A DNA stretch of 39,525 bases from a virus (IMGVR_UViG_3300042560_001063:1-39525), one strand, 5' to 3'. Counted from the stretch's first letter, positions 7,467 to 14,661 are shown. A program made the numbers and translations. The notes: generated by a model from the letters alone, not told the origin.

Positions 7467-9953
7467 TTATTGCGCCTTCTGCTTCTTCAAGTTTTCGATT
7501 TCAGCTTTAAGGGCTTCGACTTGCTCGTAGACGGTCTTGAAGGCTGCTGTCTGCAACTCAAGCGCCAGGATGATCCTGTTCGTGCGCGTTGCGTTGCTTT
7601 CCTGATTTGGAACCCAGTTGGCCTTTGTCTTCAGGCCGGGAAGGGCTTCGTCCGCCAGCATTTTGTCGAAGTAGGCTTTGGGGTCGCGAGGGTCAAAGCC
7701 TTGGTCAAGCATGGCCTTGAACTCGTGAGCCAGCTCGTTGCGCCGCTTGATAGTGCGGGCAGGCTTTACCTTCCTGACCGTTTGCGGCACCCACTCAATG
7801 CCAACCTGCTCGCCCTTGTCATCAAGGACAGGAATAGCATCCAGCGGGGTTGCTTTCTTGCTTGTGACCTTGACCCGCTTGAATGACCCATCTCGCTGCC
7901 TGACAGTCTGCTCTTCAGGCTCCGTCAGTTGCACGTCAATTTCCACAAGTTCGTCATTCACAACTTCCGGCTCAACCACATCGATAGCGTAGCCGTCCCA
8001 CATTGCTGTGTTGACTGTGCCGGACTTCATGAATTCCACAGGAGCGCAAAGCAGGACGCTGTCATCGTAGACGGCGACGGCGTTAAGGGTTCCTGCCCCA
8101 CGGTCGCCGCCCGTGGGTGAGCCAACAACGACGCCTTGGCTTATCCACATGCGAGAGGCAAGCGTTCCGGCATTGATGACGTTGAAGTCTAGCCTTCCAT
8201 CTTCGGAGCCGTCTGTCGGGTCCGATATGGTTGCCCCCAACGACGCATATTGCGTGTTAACGGCGGCTGTGTCTCTTCCTTGAAACAGGAAGCTGCCGAT
8301 CTGGTCGTTTGCCGCAGGGCTAGCACTTGCGCGCCTCACCGTCAGGAGCGGACCAGCAACGGCACCAGCATCTGTGGACTCGGCAATGATGACAGAGCCG
8401 CCTGCGGTCGTGACCGTCACAACCTGCTGCGCCGTGAATGTGTTGGACGCTGAGGTCGTGACGACTGCGGCAACGTCTAGCGTCCTGTCAGCGTCACCAG
8501 TAGTCAGGGTTAGCGTTCTGGCCGCTGTAAGGTTCGAGCCAGGGGCAATTGTCAGATAGTGGCTGCTGTCTGTGTCTAGAAGGCGCAGGCCTGTATTGCC
8601 AAACTGCGCACCCATGTAGGTCTGGGAGCCGATGTACAAGCCACCGTCTAGTATGCTTCCAGCGGTAGACCCTGGCAGGTATGTCAGGCTCTCGCTGCCT
8701 GTGTCGATAACGCCCAAGAAGTGCGCCAAGAATCGCGGCCCGGTCGCGGGTCCTGAGAACGTAATGGAAGGACACTTTATTTTGCCTTCGGACACTCCCG
8801 CGAAAAAAGCAGAGAATGCCGGTGTGCCCGTGATGGTAATCGTGTTTGACGTGACATAGATCAGACAGCCGGTGCTGTCCGAATGCCAGTGATAAGCCCC
8901 ACCACCCGATATGGTGTAATTGGACAGGCAAAGCATCGTGCCGGATTGTGCGGCGTACCAGTGACCCGTGACACACGCCCCGAAGTCCATGACCCCGACA
9001 ATCATGGTGGAGCCGTATTCAGCGACAAGGCCCAGACCAGAAGTCGTCGTCTGCACCTTGAATCCCGTAATCGTCACATACGTCCCGGCAGTGGCCCGGA
9101 AACAATGCCCAGACGTTACAGACACCACCACGTTGGAAGGCGTTGTCGTATCGCCTTGGATGACGACTGCGCCAGCACCAAAGAACTGGCCTGTAATGAC
9201 GTTAGCGCCGGTGTAGGTGCCCGCCCCCACCTGAATGGTGACTGTGTAGCCAGCCGTGTCGATGGTTTCTGCGACAACGTCAATGGCCTTCTGGATCGTC
9301 AGAAACGCGCCGCCTGACGTATTTGCCAAACCTGCGTTGCTGTCTGACCCATCCGTCCTGACGTAGTAGGTTGTGTTGGCGTTGAGGACAGTGCGGCGAG
9401 CAGGGACGCGCTCAAAGATAACCCCGTTTTGAGTCGTGAACGTGTCTGGGTAAACCGCAGATGTTGTCCTGCGGTAAACAGCGTCTTTCCCATCCCCAGC
9501 GGAGTCATCGCCAGACACCCAAATGTAATTGATGCCATCCCCAGGGCTGCTTTGAGCAGCTTGTGCAGGGGTTGGAAAGAACTGCGCGGAATTCTGCGGG
9601 ACGCTAGCTATACTGGGTAAAAAAAAAGCGCTTCCGGCTCTTGGCTGGATCTTGATGCGGAACTCTTCAATGTCCCCGCTGGATGTCGTGACCTTGAAAT
9701 CGACGAAGCCGAAGCCTTTGAGGCGCTGGGTCAGACGCGTGGTGGTGTTGGATGTGTTGGATACCGTGACGCCGGTAGGGGTCCGGGTGACGCTGGATAT
9801 CGTAGCGCCGTCCAGATAGCTGGACATGTCCACGATGTAGGTCAGGTCGTCATTGTCTTCCTGGTAGGCGGAAAACTCTTGCGGGTTGACGACAGTGAGC
9901 CCCCGGACGGCATGGCGCTTGTTCGTGGCGAGAACTATGGTCCTGTCAGCCAC
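7467..9953 (-). CDS. Tail fibre/tailspike with beta-helix region (828 aa)
   Basis: A receptor-binding candidate. The N-terminal ~200 residues form Ig-like or virion-attachment regions. From about 200 to 450 it carries TYYVRTDGSDSNAG and a repeated hydrophobic-strand pattern (VTIQVGAGTYTG, VVIQGDTTTPSNV) typical of right-handed beta-helix spikes. The C-terminus has a charged region and a final coiled coil (VYEQVEALKAEIENLKKQ), probably for trimerisation. The GTG at 9953 is preferred because GAGGAG sits eight bases upstream; a GTG at 9962 touches that Shine-Dalgarno sequence. The position upstream of terminase, apart from the other virion genes, is unusual. No catalytic residues can be identified. 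Confidence 0.82.
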   Translation of the reverse strand: MADRTIVLATNKRHAVRGLTVVNPQEFSAYQEDNDDLTYIVDMSSYLDGATISSVTRTPTGVTVSNTSNTTTRLTQRLKGFGFVDFKVTTSSGDIEEFRIKIQPRAGSAFFLPSIASVPQNSAQFFPTPAQAAQSSPGDGINYIWVSGDDSAGDGKDAVYRRTTSAVYPDTFTTQNGVIFERVPARRTVLNANTTYYVRTDGSDSNAGLANTSGGAFLTIQKAIDVVAETIDTAGYTVTIQVGAGTYTGANVITGQFFGAGAVVIQGDTTTPSNVVVSVTSGHCFRATAGTYVTITGFKVQTTTSGLGLVAEYGSTMIVGVMDFGACVTGHWYAAQSGTMLCLSNYTISGGGAYHWHSDSTGCLIYVTSNTITITGTPAFSAFFAGVSEGKIKCPSITFSGPATGPRFLAHFLGVIDTGSESLTYLPGSTAGSILDGGLYIGSQTYMGAQFGNTGLRLLDTDSSHYLTIAPGSNLTAARTLTLTTGDADRTLDVAAVVTTSASNTFTAQQVVTVTTAGGSVIIAESTDAGAVAGPLLTVRRASASPAANDQIGSFLFQGRDTAAVNTQYASLGATISDPTDGSEDGRLDFNVINAGTLASRMWISQGVVVGSPTGGDRGAGTLNAVAVYDDSVLLCAPVEFMKSGTVNTAMWDGYAIDVVEPEVVNDELVEIDVQLTEPEEQTVRQRDGSFKRVKVTSKKATPLDAIPVLDDKGEQVGIEWVPQTVRKVKPARTIKRRNELAHEFKAMLDQGFDPRDPKAYFDKMLADEALPGLKTKANWVPNQESNATRTNRIILALELQTAAFKTVYEQVEALKAEIENLKKQKAQ

Positions 9954-9973
9954 TAACCGCACTCCTCAAACGC

Positions 9974-10002
9974 AAAAAACCGGGACGCGCCAACGCCCCG
10001 GC
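9974..10002 (-). terminator. Intrinsic terminator between early and late leftward genes
   Basis: On the minus strand CCGGGG-CG and CG(T)CCCGG form a GC-rich stem around a short loop, followed directly by TTTTTTG (9979-9974). It lies between the stop at 10108 and the fibre gene, only about 10 bases before that gene's Shine-Dalgarno sequence. Late transcription coming from upstream must therefore read through it. Confidence 0.75.
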
Positions 10003-10107
10003 TTCAATTCTTGCCACAACCCAAAAGAAGAAGCGCCGAATCAGTACGCAATCCGACCACTTCCATTTTTCTACGTTAGAGCTTTTCGCTGCGCAATGAT
10101 ATTTGGT

Positions 10108-10617
10108 CTAACGCGCCAAGCCGTAGTGACGGGCGAGCGCGTCGGTGAATCTCTTAAGCCACACAAGTGCTTCGTGGGGTGACCCGCCCACATGCTCCAT
10201 GATCCACCGCCCTGCGCTTTTGCCGTTGATAGCCACAGCGTCAACCATCGGCACAGCGTACTTGCTCAGGTTCGTCAGGAAGATGATGGCATTCGCCCTT
10301 CTGGCAATAGCAGCGACCCGCATGTCGCTAAACTCAGTCGTGCCGCCGTTTACCGTCTGGCCGTAGCCGCCGATGCAGGCAGGCATCAGCCCCGCAAGGT
10401 AAGCATCCGCCTGCCATTTCTTGAGCGCGTCAGCCTGGGTGACGGTGATGTACTGGCGGCGCAAGTACCATTCCACCATGTCCTGCTCCACCCTTACCCG
10501 CCTCGTCGACCTGTCGCCCGGGTCGGGCTGTTCGACAATGTGGAACGCTTGGCGGCGGGCTTCGACCGTGCCGAAGTCGCTGCCTTGGGGGTCTTCGGCT
10601 TGTTTTCTTTTCGCCAC
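10108..10617 (-). CDS. Possible late-gene regulator in the Q position (169 aa)
   Basis: Last gene of the early leftward cluster, directly before an intrinsic terminator and the late operon, which is where phages keep Q-type antiterminators. The basic segment RSTRRVRVEQDMVEWYLRRQYIT followed by QADALKKWQADAY resembles small DNA-binding regulatory domains (DUF6456-like by eye). The C-terminal half (IIFLTNLSKYAVPMVDAV, then an amphipathic helix) is helical. The regulator call is inference from position. The GTG at 10617 makes the gene overlap the preceding one by 124 bases, so the true start is uncertain; an internal ATG lies at 10479. Confidence 0.5.
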   Translation of the reverse strand: MAKRKQAEDPQGSDFGTVEARRQAFHIVEQPDPGDRSTRRVRVEQDMVEWYLRRQYITVTQADALKKWQADAYLAGLMPACIGGYGQTVNGGTTEFSDMRVAAIARRANAIIFLTNLSKYAVPMVDAVAINGKSAGRWIMEHVGGSPHEALVWLKRFTDALARHYGLAR

Positions 10618-10769
10618 TTCTCAAACTCCGCTGCTGTTGCGTGTGCGCCATTCACTGCTTTGGAGCGGGAGGAATAAACCTCCGCGCTGTCGCTTATGAC
10701 CTCGCCGTTTGGGCTGCGGCAGGTCCAGAACCACTTGCCGCTGTTGGTCTTCCAAATTTCAATTGGCAT
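10494..10769 (-). CDS. YegP/DUF1508-like small protein (91 aa)
   Basis: The N-terminal half (KTNSGKWFWTCRSPNGEVI, then SDSAEVYSSRSKAVNG) matches the pattern of the UPF0339/DUF1508 fold: a substrate-like strand, an NGE-I turn and a Y-x-S-x2-x-A segment. The function of this family is unknown. The C-terminal third is Lys/Arg/Pro-rich, and its coding region overlaps the next gene in another frame. The ATG at 10769 has AAGGA upstream. The in-frame extension up to 10925 runs through the 5-base periodic tract and is not considered coding. Confidence 0.65.
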   Translation of the reverse strand: MPIEIWKTNSGKWFWTCRSPNGEVISDSAEVYSSRSKAVNGAHATAAEFEKWRKENKPKTPKAATSARSKPAAKRSTLSNSPTRATGRRGG

Positions 10770-10789
10770 TAGTGATTTCCTTATAAAAC

Positions 10790-10934
10790 TTCCTTGCCGT
10801 GCCTTGCTTCTCTTTGCCCCGCCTCGCAGCGCCACGCCAGGCATCGCATAACCAAGCCTTGCCGTACCCAGCTGAGCCATTCCTTGCCTCACCTTGCAGA
10901 GCCATGCATCACCTAACCACGCCACGCCATGCCC
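10790..10934 (-). repeat. Pentanucleotide-periodic leader tract (29 units)
   Basis: On the + strand every fifth base from 10792 to 10932 is C, 29 times in a row, usually as n-G-C-C-n. The base after the invariant C is never G. In the minus-strand transcript this reads as a G every five bases. The tract fills the gap between the stop at 10943 and the Shine-Dalgarno sequence of the gene starting at 10769. A 5-base period does not fit coding. It is degenerate rather than an exact tandem repeat, and is related to the tract at 11570-11667. Confidence 0.9.
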
Positions 10935-10942
10935 GGATAAAC

Positions 10943-11536
10943 CTACTCAGCCGCCATCAGTTGGGGCCTTTGCTGTGCCCACTGTGTGACCTTAAACTTG
11001 CCATATGGGCCTTTTGTGGATGGCCGGAAGTCACCCAGCCCGATCCGCGCGCCTGCGTCGTCCACAACATCACGCAGCAGCTTTTCAGTCAGGATGCCCG
11101 TGTCGAGGGTCGCAACGAATGTAAGCGCCCAGTCGTCAAACATGGGGCGATGCGACAAGATGCGACCGCCTGTTGAGGGAATGCGAACAGCCCGTGTGTC
11201 CACTCGCCACTGCTGCTTGTGTTCAATCTCGATTTCTGCGCCATCGATGTCAAAGCACGAATACAGAACGGAACTTTTTGCCGTTGTTAGCTGCTTCTTT
11301 CCGACCTTGTGAAACTGCCCGCCGTCAACGAGGCAGCGCAGCAGGTTGGGCTGCGGAATTGTCGGCTTGCCGTTCAAGCCAATGTACAGCTTGCCCTCGG
11401 CAATATCCTGCGGGGAGCCTCGGTCTTGCCCTAGCGCACTGGACCTTGTGCCGGATGTTGCAGCCAGTGCCGCCGCGTCCGTGAACTTGTTGCAAATCAG
11501 CGGGGTGATGCCCGTAATCTGAATCTCGATTTTCAT
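10943..11536 (-). CDS. Unrecognised protein flanked by periodic tracts; possible RAMP-like fold (197 aa)
   Basis: The ATG at 11536 has a very strong AAGGAGG upstream. The protein begins with a strand-rich MKIEIQITGITPLI. It continues with KPTIPQPNLLRCLVDGG and ends with a glycine/aromatic motif IGLGDFRP (165-172) and GPYGKF (176-181). An opening strand plus TPL, an IP...LR..L segment and a late G-rich loop resemble the general pattern of RAMP/Cas7-type RNA-binding proteins. This is a visual inference only and could be wrong. It lies alone between two 5-base periodic spacers, in a region where most other genes overlap, so it may bind nucleic acid and regulate its own mRNA. Confidence 0.6.
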   Translation of the reverse strand: MKIEIQITGITPLICNKFTDAAALAATSGTRSSALGQDRGSPQDIAEGKLYIGLNGKPTIPQPNLLRCLVDGGQFHKVGKKQLTTAKSSVLYSCFDIDGAEIEIEHKQQWRVDTRAVRIPSTGGRILSHRPMFDDWALTFVATLDTGILTEKLLRDVVDDAGARIGLGDFRPSTKGPYGKFKVTQWAQQRPQLMAAE

Positions 11537-11569
11537 GCTTAGTTCCTCCTTGAAAATGCTTCGAAAAAA

Positions 11570-11667
11570 CGCCTTGCCTTGCTTTTCTGCACCTTGCCGC
11601 ACCGCGCATCGCCCGACCGCGCCACGCAAATACGCGCATCGCCACGCCTCGCACTGCCAATCAAAAC
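11570..11667 (-). repeat. Pentanucleotide-periodic leader tract, second copy (19 of 20 units)
   Basis: On the + strand C occurs at 11572, 11577 and every fifth base to 11667, with one exception (A at 11632). It fills the spacer between the stop at 11668 and the Shine-Dalgarno sequence of the gene starting at 11536. It shares the n-G-C-C/A-n style of the tract at 10790-10934 without being a copy of it. No reading frame with codon periodicity is seen. Confidence 0.85.
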
Positions 11668-11892
11668 TTAATTCGGCTCCCCGTTATCCACATGCCCCGC
11701 AAATCCATTCAGAGCGTCGCTGGCGGGCGATTTGGGCTTTGGGGTAGCCGTGCGCGGCTTGCGTGTCTTCTGGGGCTGTAGAGTCAGCGCAGAGGGTCTG
11801 GAGGCCATTTGAATTGCGGCGTGCAGGTCTGCTGCCTTCTGGTAGTCCGTTTTTGCGGACTTCAGAATTTCAAGAATTTCGTCGAACGTCAT
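11668..11892 (-). CDS. Hypothetical protein, basic C-terminal half (74 aa)
   Basis: The ATG overlaps the initiator stop as ATGA, so it is translationally coupled to replication initiation. The first 30 residues are an amphipathic helix (FDEILEILKSAKTDYQKAADLHAAI). The second half is Pro/Lys/Arg/Thr-rich (KTRKPRTATPKPKSP), consistent with a flexible nucleic acid-binding tail. No family is recognised. Its place immediately after the initiator suggests a replication accessory role. Confidence 0.6.
   Translation of the reverse strand: MTFDEILEILKSAKTDYQKAADLHAAIQMASRPSALTLQPQKTRKPRTATPKPKSPASDALNGFAGHVDNGEPN
11684..11692 (+). promoter_or_regulatory. Perfect DnaA box
   Basis: TTATCCACA matches the strong DnaA box consensus exactly. 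It lies within the end of the small gene after the replication initiator, about 470 bases from the repeat-rich candidate origin. A second perfect box at 8141 inside the fibre gene shows that one match alone could be chance. Confidence 0.45.
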
Positions 11893-12617
11893 TGCTGCTC
11901 TCCTTTGGTTTTGATCTGGAACGCTTCACCGAAATGGGCCTGTAGTTTCGACCCGTACCTTGCCGCCAACTGCTCGGCAGCAAACTGACTTGGAACGACC
12001 AAGGTGGTGATGGAACCGTTGGGGTGGGTTGTTGAAAACCACGCCTGCCATTCGCTGACCGATAGTTTTGATTTGAAGTCTGACCACTGGGGGATTTCGT
12101 CTGCCCAATCTGTCGGGGTGGCGGGCTGCGCAACCGCTTGCGTTTGTGCAGCAGCCCGACGCCCCCGACTTAAAGCCCTAGTATTGGGCTTTAAGTCGTG
12201 GCGTCTGGCGTCTGGCGTCTGGGCTTTATCCCCCCCGTTATCCGAGGGGTTAACCCCCCCCTTAACCCACGGGTTGCCCCCACGCCTTCCGTTTTTGGCG
12301 TCTTCCCGCGCTTTTTCTTCGTCGCGGACCATCCTGCGTGACGTGATGACCCCGGCCTCAGTTTTGGTAAAAACTCCCGCACTTTCCAATTCTACCAGCA
12401 AGTTTTTTAGTTCTTTCTCGCTATCTCCAAGGATAGCCGCGAGTTGCTTAGTGGTCGGGGCTTTGCCGTTTATCAACAGATGCCCATAGGGGTCTGCGTC
12501 GTGCATCAGGCCGATCAGGTCCACCCAAAGGGACCGGGCTGCGCGGCTGCACATGCGCAGGGATGGCTCTGAACGCCAGTCAGACGGATACCATTTAAGC
12601 CACGGTCTCTTGCTCAT
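11889..12617 (-). CDS. Replication initiator with DnaA domain I-like C-terminus (242 aa)
   Basis: The N-terminal domain (RPWLKWYPSDWRSEPSLRM, then AARSLWVDLIGLMHDADPYG) matches the DUF1376-type family of phage replication initiators, with winged-helix features (APTTKQLAAILGDSEKELKNLL). A low-complexity linker (105-170) overlaps repeats in the DNA. Residues 178-235 (W-x-D-F...EWQAWF, then ITTLVVPSQFAAEQLAARYG) resemble DnaA domain I, the part that binds the DnaB helicase. No helicase or loader gene is seen, so this tail may recruit the host helicase (inference). The ATG at 12617 has AGGTGG upstream and overlaps the previous stop as ATGA. Confidence 0.75.
   Translation of the reverse strand: MSKRPWLKWYPSDWRSEPSLRMCSRAARSLWVDLIGLMHDADPYGHLLINGKAPTTKQLAAILGDSEKELKNLLVELESAGVFTKTEAGVITSRRMVRDEEKAREDAKNGRRGGNPWVKGGVNPSDNGGDKAQTPDARRHDLKPNTRALSRGRRAAAQTQAVAQPATPTDWADEIPQWSDFKSKLSVSEWQAWFSTTHPNGSITTLVVPSQFAAEQLAARYGSKLQAHFGEAFQIKTKGEQQ
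12166..12261. other. Candidate origin of replication inside the initiator gene
   Basis: A perfect 13-base inverted repeat (CGACTTAAAGCCC at 12166-12178, complement at 12186-12198, 7-base loop) is followed by three exact tandem GGCGTCT units (12200-12220). Then come a C7 run (12230-12236), a 12-base palindrome GGGGTTAACCCC (12246-12257) and a C8 run (12254-12261). Repeats inside the initiator gene are the arrangement of the lambda O-gene origin. The segment corresponds to the low-complexity linker of the protein. Confidence 0.55.
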
Positions 12618-12955
12618 GCTGCCCACCTAGATTTGCCGCGCTGGTTGAACCTTGGCTGCAGCTTCATGATGAGCCTGGCTTCCCACATCAAATGCTCGCC
12701 GTACCTACGTGGAACTCTGTATTTCCCGGTGATGCACTGGTCCGCGCCGCCGTTTTCAAAGTCGCCCCAAGGCGTGTGTATGTTCTTCGCGTAGCCGTGC
12801 CTGATGTTGTGCCCGCCACCACCCCTTGAGAACCGCTGCCTCAAGTTGAGGGATTGACCGACATAAACAGCCTTCCCGTGAAGGAAAATCACATAGACGC
12901 CAGCACGCGCGGGCAACTCATTCCCCGTGGGGTCAAATTCAATCCAGCGGCTCAC
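12614..12955 (-). CDS. GIY-YIG nuclease-domain protein (113 aa)
   Basis: A single GIY-YIG domain: AGVYVIF and AVYVGQS form the GIY/YIG strands, followed by NLRQRFS with the catalytic Arg. WEARLIMKLQPRFNQRGK supplies the Glu and the distal Asn. The GTG at 12955 overlaps the methyltransferase stop as GTGA. Possible roles include a homing-type or anti-restriction nuclease, or a repair/recombination nuclease acting with the neighbouring DNA-modification genes. There is no separate DNA-binding domain, so a free-standing homing enzyme is less likely. Confidence 0.8.
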   Translation of the reverse strand: MSRWIEFDPTGNELPARAGVYVIFLHGKAVYVGQSLNLRQRFSRGGGGHNIRHGYAKNIHTPWGDFENGGADQCITGKYRVPRRYGEHLMWEARLIMKLQPRFNQRGKSRWAA

Positions 12956-13764
12956 AGCAGCGCCTCCTGCTTTGGCTTGGGCGGCTCGTCCTTGAACAGC
13001 CGGGGTTGGCGGTAGGCGTCGTCGATGCGCTTGCAGGCTATGTCGAAATACTCCCGTTGCCACTCTATGCCGATGAACTTCCGCCCAAGGTTGACGCACG
13101 CAACGCCAGTCGTCCCACTGCCCATAAATGGGTCTAAAACAATATCGTCTGGCCTTGATGTCTTTTCTACAAGCCACCTCATCGCCCCGATTGGTTTGGG
13201 ACAAGGATGCCCATTTTTTTCAGCGGCCTCTGTTAAAGCGCGACCTGTAGGCAAGATGCCGCGCCCCGCTCTGAAATCGTTGCCATAAAAAAGAATTGGC
13301 TGAAAATTTGTGAAGCCCCACGGGCCGTGCGTGACTGATGCAGGAGTCCAAAAACATCCGATGTCTCTTGGCCTTGGGTACAGATGCAAGCACCTTGTGC
13401 CGGGTGTAATGGCCGCCCAGTTACACTTTTGAAGGCACATCTCGACAACTTCAATTACAGTGCCGGATATATAATCTTCCGTGTCAGCCCAATCGCCATT
13501 GTAAGACCCCTTTCCATTTTTTTTTGCGTCCCCGCCTCTGCCACCGTCAATTCCGTAAGGCGGGTCAGTGATGACTGACTGAACTATTGTGAGGTGGGGG
13601 ACGATTTCCCGCGCGTCCCCAAAGTATAAAATAGCGTCCCCAATCGTTGTGCACTCCCCATGCCGCAACAGTTCTTGCTCTCTTTGGCGCATCTCCCGCA
13701 TGGCATCTATCGCCACATCGTAGGATTTGCGGGAATTTTCGGCAGGGTCGTAATCGTCAGCCAT
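12952..13764 (-). CDS. DNA methyltransferase A, beta-class (270 aa)
   Basis: An N6-adenine or N4-cytosine methyltransferase: motif IV DPPYGID comes early and the AdoMet motif I region LDPFMGSGTTGVA comes late, the beta-class order. The first ~25 and last ~65 residues are almost identical to methyltransferase B (14658-15410), while the central target-recognition part differs. The ATG at 13764 overlaps the previous stop (TGATG). Likely roles are protection of phage DNA from host restriction or regulation. Target specificity cannot be read from sequence. Confidence 0.88.
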   Translation of the reverse strand: MADDYDPAENSRKSYDVAIDAMREMRQREQELLRHGECTTIGDAILYFGDAREIVPHLTIVQSVITDPPYGIDGGRGGDAKKNGKGSYNGDWADTEDYISGTVIEVVEMCLQKCNWAAITPGTRCLHLYPRPRDIGCFWTPASVTHGPWGFTNFQPILFYGNDFRAGRGILPTGRALTEAAEKNGHPCPKPIGAMRWLVEKTSRPDDIVLDPFMGSGTTGVACVNLGRKFIGIEWQREYFDIACKRIDDAYRQPRLFKDEPPKPKQEALL

Positions 13765-14045
13765 CAATGCATCCTCGTCACTGTGTACGTGCCGTCAGGC
13801 TTGGTCCGTATGCTTCCGCACATTCCTTTCACATACAGGCCGCTGACCTTCGCCTTAGCCTCACGGAAGGTTGCGAAGGTTCTGACCTCGCCTATCTTCC
13901 AATCCCTCAACGGCGACCATCGCGCGTGCACCCGCTTTTGTTCGTAAGCTGTGCGCAGCTTCATCTGGTCTATCTCTTGCTGCGTCGGTGCGCGCCTTGG
14001 GTGAACGCCAGGGTCGCCCATGAGTAGTGCGGTAAGGTCCTTCAT
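13764..14045 (-). CDS. Hypothetical protein between methyltransferase genes (93 aa)
   Basis: Overlaps its neighbours as ATGA (start) and TGATG (stop). It is basic and mixed alpha/beta, with a C-terminal strand pattern (GSIRTKPDGTYTVTRM) and a central FATFREAKAKVSGLY. No family is recognised. It belongs to the DNA-modification/replication cluster by position only. Confidence 0.55.
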   Translation of the reverse strand: MKDLTALLMGDPGVHPRRAPTQQEIDQMKLRTAYEQKRVHARWSPLRDWKIGEVRTFATFREAKAKVSGLYVKGMCGSIRTKPDGTYTVTRMH

Positions 14046-14347
14046 GCGCGCACCATCAGATGCTCGCTGCGGGGCACAATTGCCGACCGCTGGGGCACAA
14101 TTCGGGGCGCATGTATCGGGGCGTTGGGGTCACGGGGCGGAAGCCCGCCGACCATGTTCGACCGGACGCTGTAGATATGGCTTCCGCTTGGGTATGTCTC
14201 GCCCAACTCTGACAGGCCATACACCTCCGTCTTCACGGTGTAGCCGCGTGCAAACCAATAGTTGCGGATTTTCATTGCAAGGAACTCGCTGTCCTCTCTG
14301 GACGCGGTCCACATTTTGGTTGGAAGCATTGATTGAGTGCCGCCCAT
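14042..14347 (-). CDS. Hypothetical protein (101 aa)
   Basis: The ATG at 14347 overlaps the DUF1064-like gene stop as TAATG, and the 3' end overlaps the next gene as ATGA. The N-terminal half (SEFLAMKIRNYWFARGY, VKTEVYGLSE) suggests a small alpha/beta domain. The C-terminal half is Pro/Arg-rich. Not recognised. Confidence 0.55.
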   Translation of the reverse strand: MGGTQSMLPTKMWTASREDSEFLAMKIRNYWFARGYTVKTEVYGLSELGETYPSGSHIYSVRSNMVGGLPPRDPNAPIHAPRIVPQRSAIVPRSEHLMVRA

Positions 14348-14661
14348 TAGACTGTCTCCACGTCGATGTTGAGGAAGGCCCGCATCATCTTGGCCTTCAG
14401 TTTGAACTCGGATGTGATGAAGCCCTTCACGTCACAGACAACGCGGCGCTGGTTCTCGAAGTAGACGAAATCGGCCACGTAATCGCAGATGTGAATGCCG
14501 TTGTGCTCAAGCCGGAACCGCACCTGGCGTTCCAGCTTGGAAATCTCTTTGGCGCGCTCGCGCAGTTTCAGCACCTGCCAGTGCTTGTGTTCTTTCTTGC
14601 TCGCAAAATAGCCATCCTCATCACGGACTGGCTGGGCTCGATATTTGTTGACGATCTTCAA
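14347..14661 (-). CDS. DUF1064-type nuclease-like protein (104 aa)
   Basis: Matches the DUF1064 pattern: NKYRAQPV at the start, DGYFASKKEHKHWQVL, then I-x-K-L-x2-Q-V-x-F, ICDYVADFVYF and VVCDVKGFITSEFKLKAKMM. E23 with D60/D75 and K77 in the VADF and VCDVKG motifs are consistent with a PD-(D/E)xK nuclease fold. The TTG start overlaps the methyltransferase B stop (TTGA). Such proteins accompany phage replication and recombination genes. A Holliday-junction or replication-fork nuclease role is possible but not shown. Confidence 0.7.
   Translation of the reverse strand: MKIVNKYRAQPVRDEDGYFASKKEHKHWQVLKLRERAKEISKLERQVRFRLEHNGIHICDYVADFVYFENQRRVVCDVKGFITSEFKLKAKMMRAFLNIDVETV

Noticed and set aside
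7470-7492. Possible promoter TTGAAG ... ATATTT before the terminase small subunit
   Set aside because: Weak -10, inside the end of the fibre gene; not enough to claim.
8141-8149. Perfect DnaA box TTATCCACA in the fibre gene
   Set aside because: Isolated and within coding sequence for a structural protein; most likely chance.
10770-10925. N-terminal extension of the YegP-like gene through the periodic tract
   Set aside because: The apparent protein is a by-product of the 5-base period (repeated Gly/Arg/Ala), and a good Shine-Dalgarno sequence and ATG lie at 10769.
11537-11660. Reading frames through the second periodic tract
   Set aside because: No codon periodicity; the strong AAGGAGG before 11536 marks the true start.
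10790-11667. CRISPR-like array
   Set aside because: Units are 5 bases and degenerate, with no spacers of constant length.
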